Assembly: GCF_947172395.1 (NCBI RefSeq)
Contig: NC_069109.1
Coordinates: 7,217,224 to 7,281,223 of the forward strand
Direction: 5' to 3'
Source: Bicyclus anynana
Taxonomy: Eukaryota > Arthropoda > Insecta > Lepidoptera > Nymphalidae
Length of the DNA stretch: 64,000 nucleotides
Made by a program: the position numbers and the translations under genes. This document shows positions 40,598 to 52,100 of this stretch, one piece after another (the stretch's first letter is position 1; every line of letters starts with the position of its first letter). The notes under the pieces were generated by a model. It was not told where the DNA came from, did no database searches, and was given only the letters and a program-made list of their open reading frames with translations.

Positions 40598-43310
40598 TCA
40601 ATTATAATTAGTATTCAATCCAATCAGTCTGTTGTGGTTTGTCTTGAAAAACAGCTTCAGGAACGTGAGTCTCTCCTTGAACGGTTTCTTCTTCATCGTC
40701 AGCACGGAGTCCATGTCCAGGTAGTTGGCTGTGGCGTTGGTTCCTGGCAACCATTTTATGGGCAGCAGCTCTGTTGTCTGTGGTGTTGGGTCTCTGGAAA
40801 TAGATGTAGAAGGTGTGAATACGGGGATAGCTTTCCTCGATAAATGGGATATCTAACACTGAAAGAATTTTCCAAATCGGACCAGTAGTTCCTGAGATTA
40901 GCGCGTTCATACAAACAATCTCTTCAGCTTACAATGTTAGTATAGATTCGTTAAATTCATCATCATCATCATTGTCTACCGATGAACATTTCTAGCCTCG
41001 GTCTCATAGTCCTAAGCTGCCAGTATCCAGCGGCTCCCACTTGCTGCAACCCACTTGATGTCATCAATGATCTAACGTCGTAATAAGGCCCACAGTTGTC
41101 GACACTTTAATTCACTATATTTGAATTTTCAGAACACTAAATTCAGGTAAGCTTCCCATATTCATAACCATGAATTAAGATTTAGACCTCAATTTTTAAA
41201 CTGGATCTTATTACTACTATTTTAAGTTTACATTTAAATCTATATCCCTGTTTATAAATTAAGCGTTTATTCTTCTTTATGAATTATTTCTCATTTAAAT
41301 TACTCACCCATATTTGACAAAGTTTGTCCACAAAGTGGTCATCCTGTCGATCATAAGCTGGTCTGCTTCCGTGGGTGTGCTCTCGTGTGCTGACATCTCA
41401 AACAGATAGCCAAGTTCGTCGGCATGTGCCACTCCCTTCTGCGTAATATTCAGCAAGTTCTTCATGACATTCCTCCCTCCCTCGTACGAAAACAAATACT
41501 GGAACAGATTCTCTGGTTCACTCTGTAAGTACTTCTCAATAGCCCTCTCTACGGGGAAGTTGAAATGATAATCTGTTTCGAAATCTATTATATTAGGCCT
41601 CACTTCTTCAGTCAATTCCTCGTCTCCGATATAAAAACTTCTAACCATGTCTACAAACTCTTCGAAGTCGTCATCTACATTAAAACAGAGCGCCAAAATG
41701 TCTCTAAAATAAGTTGGGCTTTTAAAATAATCGCTTGGATTACTTTTGTCGGTTCGCAGTGCTTCTCTGTTGTTGTATCCTACTAAAATAGGCATTCCTT
41801 TTACTTTGGGCACGTTTAGGTTTACTGGATATTCTGTTATAATACTTTCTATACCATCCATTGGTTTTTCAACACACGCTCGCAAAGTGAATCCTAGTGC
41901 TGAGTAAGCTCCAATGACCAAGTTTATATCGACTTGTGAAAGAAAATCTACCGCTTCGTAGACATCTTGCGTTGGGTAACCCAATTTGTCCGCCATTTGT
42001 AATGCTGGGGTCTCATCTGTATCGTAAACACCTTTGGGTTTGAGTGTGGTGCCGCTGTGTAGTATAGCTTTGCTGTAAAGCTTCTCTTGCTTTGACAATA
42101 GGTGTAGTTCCACCGATCCAGCGCCCGCGCTCTCACCCATTATAGTTATTTTGGCGCTGTCTCCACCAAACGAATCTATATTCTCCTTTATCCATCTCAA
42201 TGCTATCAGTTGGTCCTTTATGCCCTGGTTTCCAGGCACTTCTGGTATCCCCAAGCACAGGAAACCGTACGGCCCGAGTCTGTAGTTTATGTGGACTACG
42301 ATAACGTCGTGTGGGATCAGATACTTGGGGCCGTATTGGTGTCTCGAGCCATAGCCGGTTTGATACGATCCTCCGTAGATGTACACCAGTACGGGCAGCT
42401 TGTTTTGTGACGTCGCTGTGGTTGGCACGAAGACGTTCACTCGTAAACAGTCCAAGGTGCCGACCGCCGCTCCTGCTGATACTTGAGGACATATTGCGCT
42501 GTCGTCATTTGCATCGAATATATCTTCGTAAATTGGATGTGGGGACGCAACCTGAAATGGTTTTTCTTTGTTTATTAATGTGTTCTGTAATTTGTCTATT
42601 TTACATGGAATTGTGTCTAGATGTGTTAGGGTGACCAGAACATAATTTGCTAGCTCGTCAGTGGACTACACTGAAGATACGTTCTTTAGCGAACACAACT
42701 CATAAAGATCTTCTTATTACTAACCAAACCAAAGACAAGTAATGATAGTTGAAAGGTTGGATAGTGAGATAGGCTACTTTTTAAATCCGCCCACAACCCC
42801 TTAAAAGAGGTGGTGAAATTGATGGGACTTTTACGTAGATTTAAAGGTAGGAAGCTAAAAATCGCCAGAGGTAGGGTAGTATTGTGTAGTCAAGAAAGAA
42901 GCGTCAGCTAGTAACAACATAAAAGAGAAAAGTCATTACGAAATATTAAAACCACTTGACTTACAAAGATGAAAGCATGGAGTTTAACATCCGTAGAACG
43001 AATTTTCGACAGGGTCGGATTAAAGAGTTACAATGGCGGAGGAAGTCGCAGGCGTTCGCTGCGATTACATATATGAAGGTATCAGTTTGTTTATTAACTT
43101 ACAAGCTTACAAAAAAAAAATAGCATAACTTACCCCAAAAGGGTTGTTTTCGTCAACCTTTCCATACGGTATTCCAAGGAACATGTAATAGTCTCCGTCC
43201 TCAGCCCTCTGCCCCCTGACCAGGCCGAGGCTGGTCTGCACCAGCGGGTCCAGGCGCTCTTGACCCTGACACACGCCCACACATACAACTGCGAAGACTA
43301 ACCACCACAT
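40598..43310 (-). CDS. secreted carboxylesterase, gene 5 (3 exons, 538 aa)
   Basis: Type-B carboxylesterase, sister of gene 4. Exons (minus): 43310-43134, 42551-41308, 40793-40598; 539 codons with TGA. The MWWLVFAV start is chosen because all five genes begin MW at this point; an in-frame ATG six codons upstream (43328) is an alternative. The oxyanion motif is YGGS (118-121), so both the usual His and the third Gly are changed. Ser200 is in GESAG, Glu322 in GYNNREA, His435 in VAHADE. The triad is complete. The C-terminus is a few residues longer than in gene 4 (ends NTNYN). Same exon structure as gene 4, indicating a fairly recent duplication. Intron 1 is short and has no full SINE. Confidence 0.94.
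40815..40948 (+). mobile_element. family C fragment in intron 2 of gene 5
   Basis: GATAAATGGGATATCTAACACTG to TTACAATGTTAGTATAGAT, starting about 20 bp upstream (in gene sense) of exon 3's acceptor. 40960-41090 (CATCATCATCATTG..) is another LINE 3' end fragment. Confidence 0.7.
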
Positions 43311-43450
43311 GTTAAGCCTGTTGAGCATTCAAATATCTAATGAATAAATTAACAACACACACTAGTCACCCCCATTTCTACTTTGTGAGATACCCGACTT
43401 ACTGGGGGACAAGACGGGTTATGTGGGACTTACCACTAAAACCCCCTCGA

Positions 43451-43487
43451 TAACCACCCTCAACGCACATTGCGTTGAGGGTGGTTA
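43451..43487. repeat. perfect 17 bp hairpin upstream of gene 5
   Basis: TAACCACCCTCAACGCA and its exact inverse are separated by CAT. It lies 140 bp upstream of the gene 5 start codon, next to a family A SINE fragment (43508-43590). Confidence 0.8.
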
Positions 43488-43801
43488 CACTTAACGGCTC
43501 GGCACTCAACGGCTTCCATCTTAGACTGCATCGTCACTTACCATCAGGTGAGATTGTAGTCAAGGACTAACTTGTAAAGATTAAAAAAAACGCCTTCAAG
43601 TAATCGGTGTATATACAAAAAAAAACATGATACTCTAAAGACCTCTCCTCCTTTTTAAAATCGGTTAAATATTTGTTTACTTTAATTCTAGAATTATCAT
43701 TGGGATTAAAAACTAAATGTGGGTTTAACTATCCCATCTAAACTAAACTAATACCTACTATAAATATTTAATAAGTTATGTTTACTTGTGTTTTTGGTCA
43801 T

Positions 43802-43889
43802 CACTTGAAAGTATCACGATAAAGAATTATATCATGATTTTCTTTCACGTTTTGCGTGATGTACGGGACTATATTGAGCGCGTTGACTT
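43802..43889 (-). promoter_or_regulatory. displaced upstream block of gene 5
   Basis: CACTTGAAAGTATC, GATAAAG, GTGATGTACGGGA and GTTGACTT match the block upstream of gene 4. Here it is about 490 bp from the start codon because hairpin and SINE sequence lies between. Confidence 0.35.
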
Positions 43890-44131
43890 CGCGATAAAAG
43901 CAAATGAATGACGGTTTCTACGCGGCATCGTACCGGAACGCTAAATCACTTGACGCCTTTGGTTGGTTAGGTCTAACACCAGACCAAACCAATTTGGAAA
44001 AACTTATAATCAACCCCTTTACTACGATTACTCTATTAGAAATGACGAATGATAATCCTATCGTACAAAATTCTGTCTTTTCTCCCGTTATCAAAATACC
44101 TATACACGTCACTCTATGTGAGTCATAATTC

Positions 44132-44446
44132 ATCATTATCAACCCATATTCGACTCACTGCTGAGCTCGAGTCTCCTCTCAGAATGAGAGGGATTAGGCC
44201 AATAGTCCACCACGCTGGCCCAATGCGGATTGACAGACTTAACACACGCAGATAATTAAGAAAATTCTCTGGTATGCAGGTTCCCTCACGATGTTTTTTC
44301 TTCACCGTTTGAGACACGCGATATTTAATTTCTTTAAATGCACATAATTAAATAAGTTGGAGGTGCATGCACCGGACCGGATTCGAACCCATACCCTCTG
44401 AGATCGGAGACAGTGGTCATATCCACTGGGCTAACACGGCTTTCAT
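44132..44446 (-). mobile_element. SINE family B, full-length
   Basis: Reverse orientation, CAACCCATATTCGACTCACTG to GGATTCGAACCCATACCC and ATATCCACTGGGCTAACACGG. Confidence 0.8.
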
Positions 44447-44589
44447 CTCTATGTGAGGATGGAACATTTACATAACTATGCTTATATAAAAGTGAGTCTA
44501 CTTGTTTATACGAGTATGTCACTAGCAGATAAATCCCGCGGGAACAGGGATTTTAACGGGATAAAAAGTAGCTCATATGTTAATCTATA

Positions 44590-44702
44590 CTTATAATAAA
44601 TCTGTAGAGAGGTCAATTCTGTACATGAAATATATTTCCAAATTAACTATCAGGGGGTGATTAGTGATCGATACTGATGCCAAAAATGCAATCAGTAAAA
44701 TT

Positions 44703-44767
<65 letters not shown>

Positions 44768-44960
44768 ATGTTCTTTATAGAAACAAAAACTACTGGACGG
44801 ATTTTAAAAAAACTTGGTACAATTATTCTACATACTCCTGGGCAGGTTATAGTATACTTTTCATTACGCTACGATCAATAGGAGCAGAGCAGTGAAGAGA
44901 AATGTTGAGAAAACGGGAGAAGTTACCCAATTTTTTAAGCTTCCGTCGCGTGTACAGTTT
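44590..44960 (+). mobile_element. non-autonomous repeat containing a (CTGT)n microsatellite
   Basis: CTGTAGAGAGGTCAATTCTGTAC start. 44703-44766 is (TGTC)16, contributing spurious repeated reading frames. AACTACTGGACGGATTTTAAAA follows. Related to 34380-34826. Confidence 0.65.
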
Positions 44961-45359
44961 TAATGGTTAAAGCTACATAGAAATCATGTTTCACGGAAAT
45001 GTTTTCCTTAAAATTATCTATAAAACACAACAACATATATATATGTCTATCTTTTATGGTTGACTCACAATAACATGTGTAACTCCCGATAGCTTAGCAG
45101 TTCGGATCTTTCTAATTATATTTGTCGACTCTTATGTTTATAACACTCATCACTCATCCCTAATTAAAAAAAATAACATTATTACCTATTTAATAGAAAA
45201 AAAATCATACAAATCGGTAAAGAAACACCAAAGTTATACATGAAATACGCTAAGCCATCCCGCGTGAATACTAATTCATGCTTTAAGGACTTTAAGGATT
45301 ATTTTTGTGTAACGGTTGCCGCGCTCGATGCGACTCGCGGTGGGAGGAATAAATAAAGA

Positions 45360-45600
45360 AGTGCAGCCTTAATGAGTAGGGTAGGGGTAGGGTAGGGTAG
45401 GGGTAGGGCAGGGGTAGGGTAGGGTAGGGGTAGGGCAGGGGTAGGGTAGGGGTAGGGCAGGGGTAGGGTAGGGTAGGGGTAGGTTTGGAATAGGGTAGGG
45501 TAGTGGTAGGGTAGAGGTAGGTTAGGGTAGGGTAGGATAGGGGTAGTTGAAAGTTTACAACGACTTTCACGCGGACGAAGTCGCGGGCGTCCGCTAGTAT
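45360..45600 (-). repeat. (GTAGGG)n tract, ~175 bp, at the end of a short repeat
   Basis: GGGTAGGGTAGGGGTAGGGCAGG-type array 45375-45550, followed by GTTGAAAGTTTACA and GCGGACGAAGTCGCGGGCGTCCGCTAGT. Confidence 0.85.
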
Positions 45601-45911
45601 AGAAAATAATCTGTCAGTTCATTAGTTGCGGCATGAAGGAGTAGCAAACATACACACACGAACTATCGCCTTTACACTTCTAGTATCAAATTTACGCTGC
45701 CCGAATCCGCCCCATATTCGGCCCCGTGTGTTTTCATATCTTGCGTAACGTAAGTGAGATACGCAATCTCCGACATCTCGATAGAGTTATCTCGTTCCCA
45801 CTGCCCTCTGCTGAGTCAAGCTCGTCTGAGATTAGGCTTGAGCCTGATAAGTTGCAGGAGCAAACACTTATCTTATGAGTAAGTTATGTAGGTATTTATT
45901 TTATAAACAAA

Positions 45912-46062
45912 CCAGCTGACGCCGCGTGGTTTCACTCGCGTGGTTCCCGTTCCCGTAGGAATACAGGGATAATACATAGCCTATAGTCTTCCTCGATAAA
46001 TGGGCTATCTAACAATGAAAGAATTTTTCAAATCGGATCAGTAGTTCCTGAGATTAGCGCGT
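45912..46062 (+). mobile_element. family C retroposon copy
   Basis: CAGCTGACGCCGCGTGGTTTCAC to TGAGATTAGCGCGTTC. A more diverged relative lies at 46455-46600. Confidence 0.75.
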
Positions 46063-46607
46063 TCTAGCAATAGCTTTACAATTGATGCATTTATACCTTG
46101 CAATAATTTTTATAGGTACCTAATAAAAGAAATGAATATTACTTACAGCCAAAACACTGCAACTGTGAGCTTTATGTCACTCGTCGCTGTTTTATAGTGA
46201 AAGTGAAGTTAGTTCAAGTGTTCGCTGTTTGCTGTCTGCTCTTTATTAAAAAAAAATAATATTCATGTAATTTATCGCGAAAAAAAAACAGTGTTGACTA
46301 GCTCTGAAGTCTAGAACCAATATAGACTTCAATGAAACTTTAAACATAATTATTCGATACTTCTAGAACAAACACAATTTTTGAATTATATATAGCTAAA
46401 ATAAAAGAATATGAGTCATGGTCAATTTTCTGAGAATAAATTTATTAATATACTAAAATGCGCCCCGGCTTCACCTGCGTTGTTCTCTTTCCCATGAGAA
46501 TATGGGGATAAAATATAGCCCATGACAATCGAAAATAACGTCGCTTTCTATTGGTAAAAGAATTTTCAAAATCGGTTCAGTAGATCCTACAACCTCATAA
46601 ACTTACA

Positions 46608-46953
46608 TCATCATCATCGACCCATGTTCGGCTCACTGTTGAGCACGAGTCTCCTCTCAGAATGAGAGGGATTAAGCCCTTGTCAACTTTTGACTCAACA
46701 TTCCACATATGTTGAATCAACTATTATTGTTCCGATAGTTGTTTCAGTCAATGGTCTTATAGCGAAAAGCTTCGACCAACACCTTAAGATGCTTTCACTT
46801 AACTGTCGGATCAAGAGTCGGATACAGAAGGCACTGATTCTTGAGACGGCGCGTATTGTGAGGAGGTTCCTCACTCTAGAGCCCTGGCCACCTGTTGCTT
46901 GGGCACTCAAATGTCCCGCAGCGGAAGGGTTGAATATTTATATAAATTTTTAA
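46608..46953 (+). pseudogene. SINE family B fragment joined to a LINE C-terminal fragment
   Basis: 46608-46680 is a family B tail piece (reverse). From 46690 the plus strand encodes a short tail with IIVPIVVSVNGLIAKSFDQHL and ALILETARIVRRFLTLEP, a pattern I associate with the extreme C-terminus of a LINE polyprotein of a different clade (R2/R4-like or similar; clade uncertain). It has no RT core and is non-functional. Confidence 0.5.
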
Positions 46954-47522
46954 TATTGTTTTGTTTCAAATTTTTAATTTTGTATTTGTAACATTGTTAA
47001 AAATTAAAAAAAAAAATGATTAAATGTCAGTATCCGTGACTTAAGCCTATCGACCTTGCCAAGCGATGCTGTAATGTTGTCTGACTTCCCAGTCCTAAGG
47101 TTAATTTGTTTTATGGCACTATACGAATATTAATTTGAATTATACTAATTCTGACAATACTTGGTCAAAGTCTATTCCATTTTACAACCGATGAAAAAAC
47201 GGACAGAAGGTTATCAATTCAACGCGTGTATATATTTTGTCTTTTATGTATTCTTTTTTATGTTAATTAAAAGAATTACATGAAAAGACATTAACCGAGA
47301 AACCCAAATGCCTTGAATCATCACCGGCTTGGCACCTCAAACTGATCAGTAGGTAAAAAAATGTAACAATTCTCACGGTAACGGGAACTACTCGGGCGTC
47401 GGCTAGTTTATTATAGTTTATTTATTAGCAGACACAGTCAAGCTACTTTGACACTTACGCAACCAATCAATCGCAAGAAAGCTATCAGCGATAAACAGAG
47501 TTTTTATTCGCTTATGTATAAG

Positions 47523-48365
47523 ACTAGCGGACGCCCGCGACTTCGTCCGCGTAAATTTCGATGTCAACTTTACTACTACCCCTACCCTACCCTACCCAAC
47601 CCCTACATCTACCCTACCCCTACCCTACCCTACCCCTACCCCCAACCTACCCTTACCCCCACCCTACCCCTACCCTACCCCAAACCTACCCCTACCCTAC
47701 CCCTACCTTACCTACACCCTACCCTCCCCGTGCCCTATCCCTTTCCTACCCCTATCCCACCCGTACCCCTATCTCACGCCTATCCTACCCCTACCCTACC
47801 ACTTTCCTATCCTACCAGTACCTCTACCCTACCACTACCCTACCTCTACCCCTACCCTACCAATACCCTAAACCCGGCCCTAAACCTACCCAACCCCTAC
47901 ACTACCCCTACGCTTCCCTACCCGTACCCTACCCTGTAACTTCTCTATCTTACTCCTACCCTTAGCAAAATCGGTCCAGACCTTCGAGAGTGGTGGTATG
48001 ACCAAGAGAAATAGAGACTTCTATGCTAATAATATAAAGAGGTAAAGTTCGTGTGGTTGTAGGAGGTAATCTCTGGATCTACTGGACCGATTTGGAAAAT
48101 TGTTTTACCAATAGAAAGCTACATTATTTGTGAGTGTCATAGGCTATGTTTGATCCCCATATTCACACGGGAACGGGAACTACGTAAATGAAAGCGTCGG
48201 GCGTCATATAGCGGAATTTCTGCGTCTTTTAGAAATTTTGTATTATCTCCGAAACTATTTAAGTAATTAACATACTGTAAAGGGCAAATCTTATCTCCAT
48301 AATATCCTTGTAATTATTAAATAATTTATTTTAATAAGGATTAAAGTTTAGTTGTATAAATAATG
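47523..48365 (+). mobile_element. family D copy split by an expanded CTACCC array and another insert
   Basis: 47525-47580 equals 20811-20868. Then comes ~370 bp of (CTACCC)n-like array (47571-47945). Then comes foreign sequence (47950-48270, family C-like with GGACCGATTTGGAAAATTG). At about 48275 the family D sequence resumes (ACTGTAAAGGGCAAATCTTATC), equal to 20867-20960. The long Pro/Tyr reading frames here are microsatellite translation. Confidence 0.7.
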
Positions 48366-48599
48366 ACGTAAACCTAAGTATATAAAAATAATAATTTTTA
48401 AAACACAAAAGGTACTATATCTGCTAATATATAGAAGATAGATATATGGTGTCACGGACTTTTTTGTAGAACTTTTAAAGATACATAAAGTCTCCATACA
48501 TTAATTTCAATTTTACACAATAGTTAAGGCAGCGCATGCGAATAAGTCTGTTTAAGAGGATTTTCAGTCCGACCTGTATGACAAAAACTGTGATAACTC

Positions 48600-48776
48600 G
48601 GCTAATATAAATGATAACAATATAAAATATAGCCTATAGCACTTCCCGATAATATAGCATTCTACTGGTGAAAGAATTTTTAAAATCGGACCAGTAGTTC
48701 CGAAGATTACCCCATTTAAAAAATGTGACAAACTTACAAACTTACAAACTTTACCTCTTTATAATATTAGTATAGA
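48600..48776 (+). mobile_element. family C-related repeat
   Basis: AATATAGCCTATAGCACTTCCCG to CTTTATAATATTAGTATAGAT. 48880-49100 is a different dispersed fragment (CTTCTTCTTCTTTTCCTGGGCC and following), not an exon. Confidence 0.6.
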
Positions 48777-49120
48777 TAAGTTAACATGTATGACAGAATG
48801 ACAAGACAGACGTAAGTCTCATTAAAAAATAATATATTCGAATGCAGTAATCTACATCATAGTGATGATGATGAACTCATCATTAATGTTCTTCTTCTTC
48901 TTCTTTTCCTGGGCCTTTTCCGCACTTGGCCACTAAGGTTTGGCCGTTGTACGTAGGTCCCTTCGGTGCTTGGTCCCCGCTGGAGTCACTCCAGCCAACC
49001 GAGCTCGCTCCAGAAGCTTAGCAGGCCGCCCAGGTCGCCGAACGCCTCATGGAGTGTTGCTGAGGATCCAATGTGTGCTGCGCGTTGTTCCGATCATTAA
49101 TGTTATGTCATTTGTTGCAG

Positions 49121-52100
49121 TGATGTCCAAGTTCGCGGTGCGCGTGGACGCGGCCGTGTCGGCGCTGGGCGGCGGGGCGGGCGGCGGGCTCGACGAGAAC
49201 GACTTCATAGACGCCTCGCGCCTCGTGTACGACGCCGTGCGCGAGATCCGTCGCGCTGTGCTCATGAACAGGGTACGTGGGGTACTGGACCGCTGTGCTG
49301 GTGACTGTTCAGAAGTAACACTGCTGGGCTGTTGACTTTTGAGGAGTTCTGTCATACTTCATAGACTTATGAAATTTTAAAAGCGTCCCTTATCTTAGTG
49401 TAACGACGCCGTGCTCATGAACAGGGTACGTGGGCTGCTGCACTGCTGTGCTGGTGACTATTCAGAAGTAACGCTGCAGTGCTGTTGACTTTTGAGGAGT
49501 TCTGTCATACTTCATAGACTTATCAGACTTCAAAAACGCCCTGTGTCTTAGTGTACGACGCCGTGCTCATGAACGGAGCACCTGAGCACGTTGATCCTTG
49601 GAGTCCTACTGTCAATCTGTCGAAAGTTGAGGAACTTTCTCATATCAGCTCTAGTTCCACTGTTGTGCCGTTGAGCGTTGAGGAATTATTTTATTCTAGG
49701 AGATATATTCTGTACCCCAACGTGGAATTCCAAGCCTACGACGCTTAACGTCGGTGTCACGGTGCCACCGGTTATTCCTGAGGTTCTAGCGCTTCTCATG
49801 GTAACAGCTATAAGCCCGTCATTGATCTTATAGAGATGATGATGATAGAGATGGTTTCAAAACTATGAAGCACATAATCAGACGTTTTCCTAGCGATCAC
49901 GTCTCTGTTGTTACAAGAGGCCTACGTCCAGCAGTGGAAGTGAATCCACTGATAATTGTGATGATTATCTGTATGGGATAAGGAGGAACTGAACTGAACG
50001 TTCCAAATATAGTTTTTCAGTTCTCCTCTTTTTCTTTTGTCGTTTTGTCCCCCAACGTGCTGAAACAGTGGTGGTTAAAGTATCGCTGTCACCTGTGTAG
50101 GATGAGGAGGAACTGGACCCCGAGGACGTGGAGTTGGACGAGCACTACACCTTGGAGACGAGGAGCAAATGTGAGGAGGGGGGAGCTGGGGCATGACTGC
50201 TCGTCTCGTGGTGTTAGACCTTAGGTGCTGGATGTGGTAGATGTGACGGGCTAAAATAATGGAGATAGTGACCTTCCCTTGGAGGTCCCTTACATATTCT
50301 AAATTTGGATTATTAAAGTTTTTCGTCTTCAATGGAGATAGGGTCCTCCTAATTTAGGAGGACCTAACATGCAACCAACGAGATAATCTCGTGAATAGAA
50401 CAAGACAAAATTCAACAAATGGCGACGCAAAAAAGAATCTAACTATCGACCTGCTTATAAATTATAAATAATTTATAAGCCCATTTTGGGACATGTCTTT
50501 TTGTCTATATTTCTTCTTCACTAATAGCAAAAGACATAGGCTTTTCTACTTCACTTTTTGGAGTGTCTGGTCCTAAATCCGTAGTTACGTATTATGCTGA
50601 CGTCATAGCACAGTATGGTATGTAAGTATGAACTTAGGAGTAAAGAAGCATAGACTAAAAAACTTTCAGACGTTATAAATGACAAAGTGCTTCTCATAAG
50701 AGGTTCTGAGACCATCACATTTTTGTTTTTTGAGCTTCGGAAACCAAAAAAATTATTAAGTTTACTTCAGAATTTAAATGCGGCATACCACACCTTTAGA
50801 TACCTCAAATATGTATCCATTCATTGTAATTGTCCTGTAACGATGAATGAATGTTATAAGTCGGCTGTGTATATTTCAAATTCGTCTCTTCAATTCGCGA
50901 AGCAAACCTTTGGGCATTGAATCTCTTTGTAGCCTCTTTTTAATTATTTTTCCTACTTTGTGTTCATAATTTATAACCATTTATATTATCTAAAACCAAA
51001 GTAATGTATTGCCACGTTGTATGGATGAAAGTACTAATTGGTTTAGACCTTTGCAAAATCTCCATTATATTAGCCCTTAACATGCACGCACTTAGCTGTC
51101 TTTGTAGAGTCCTTTTCATGATAGAAGTCTCCGCCGACGCGGAGCTAATGTCTTAATGGCGCTTATTCTCATTTGGTAATGGCGGTCTTATTATCGTTTG
51201 TATAAGGCGCTGTCAATTTTAGTTCAGGTTAGCGGTTCTTTTATGAAAAGGACTCTTCTATATGTTTTAACTTAGTCTTTGTCCAGTCGTCTGCAGGTGT
51301 CAGCATGTTTATGTCGTTCTAATATCGATCATCGCATGTTTTTGTGGTTTCTACATCTTACATCATGTTTTGTTTTTTATTTTATCATTTTATTTTGTGT
51401 TTTGTATATAGAGAACCAAAGATTAAAAAAATACCAGACGTTTTTGTTTAAATCTTGTAAGGTACTTTGGTTGTCTATATTTTTATTTGTGTTATCTCAT
51501 TTGGTGTCATAACGGTTAATACAGGTTGGTTCGTATCTTAGTATAAAAAATGAATGAAATATTGGTTTTATAAAAAGAAAAAAAAAAATGTATTTAAAGC
51601 AGAAAATTTTTGACGATAACAGATAGATTTTCTCTACCTACTAAAGAAGAAAAAAGCAGTTACTCTTATTTTAGTGTGTCCGTCTGTAACAGTTCGCAAG
51701 GTAGTTAAGTGTAAAGATCAGCATTTATGAGTATGTCGTGTATTTCAAAGATACATAAATAACTTTGAATTTTTTATTTGTATCAATTCCGAACCACCCT
51801 GTATATGCCGTGTGCATGTCGTGACGTGTCGTGTGCATGTGTAGACCAGCGACGACCTGGACACGGACACGGAGTTCGAGCCCGTCGAGGACATGACCAT
51901 GGAGACCAGGAGCCGATGTGAGTACGAATTACACTACATCACTCCGCTGAATGTGAAGGTCGAGTTACAGACTACACCACACCACTAAATGAAGGTCGAG
52001 TTACAGACTACACCACACTCTAAATGTGAAGGTCGAGTTGCAGACTCCACCACACAACCTCGCGTTCAACATGGTATACACATTCCACCACACCACACCG

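Noticed and set aside
9253..43310. Juvenile hormone esterase identity
   Set aside because: All five have GESAG rather than the GQSAG typical of JHE, and there is no other specific support.
44703..44766. CRISPR-like regular repeat
   Set aside because: Pure (TGTC)n microsatellite with no spacers, in a eukaryotic genome.
8402..47945. GTAGGG/CTACCC arrays as interstitial telomere repeats
   Set aside because: The insect telomere unit is TTAGG; these tracts are irregular GTAGGG and sit at a fixed place inside dispersed elements.
47448..47965. Two long plus-strand frames rich in Pro, Tyr, Thr and Leu
   Set aside because: Translation of the CTACCC array in overlapping frames; similar frames at 8399-8632 and 45292-45570 have the same cause.
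49273..49335. Extension of the alpha-catenin exon past 49272
   Set aside because: The GTACGTG donor, homology end point and phase of the next exon all place the boundary at 49272; the extension soon stops.
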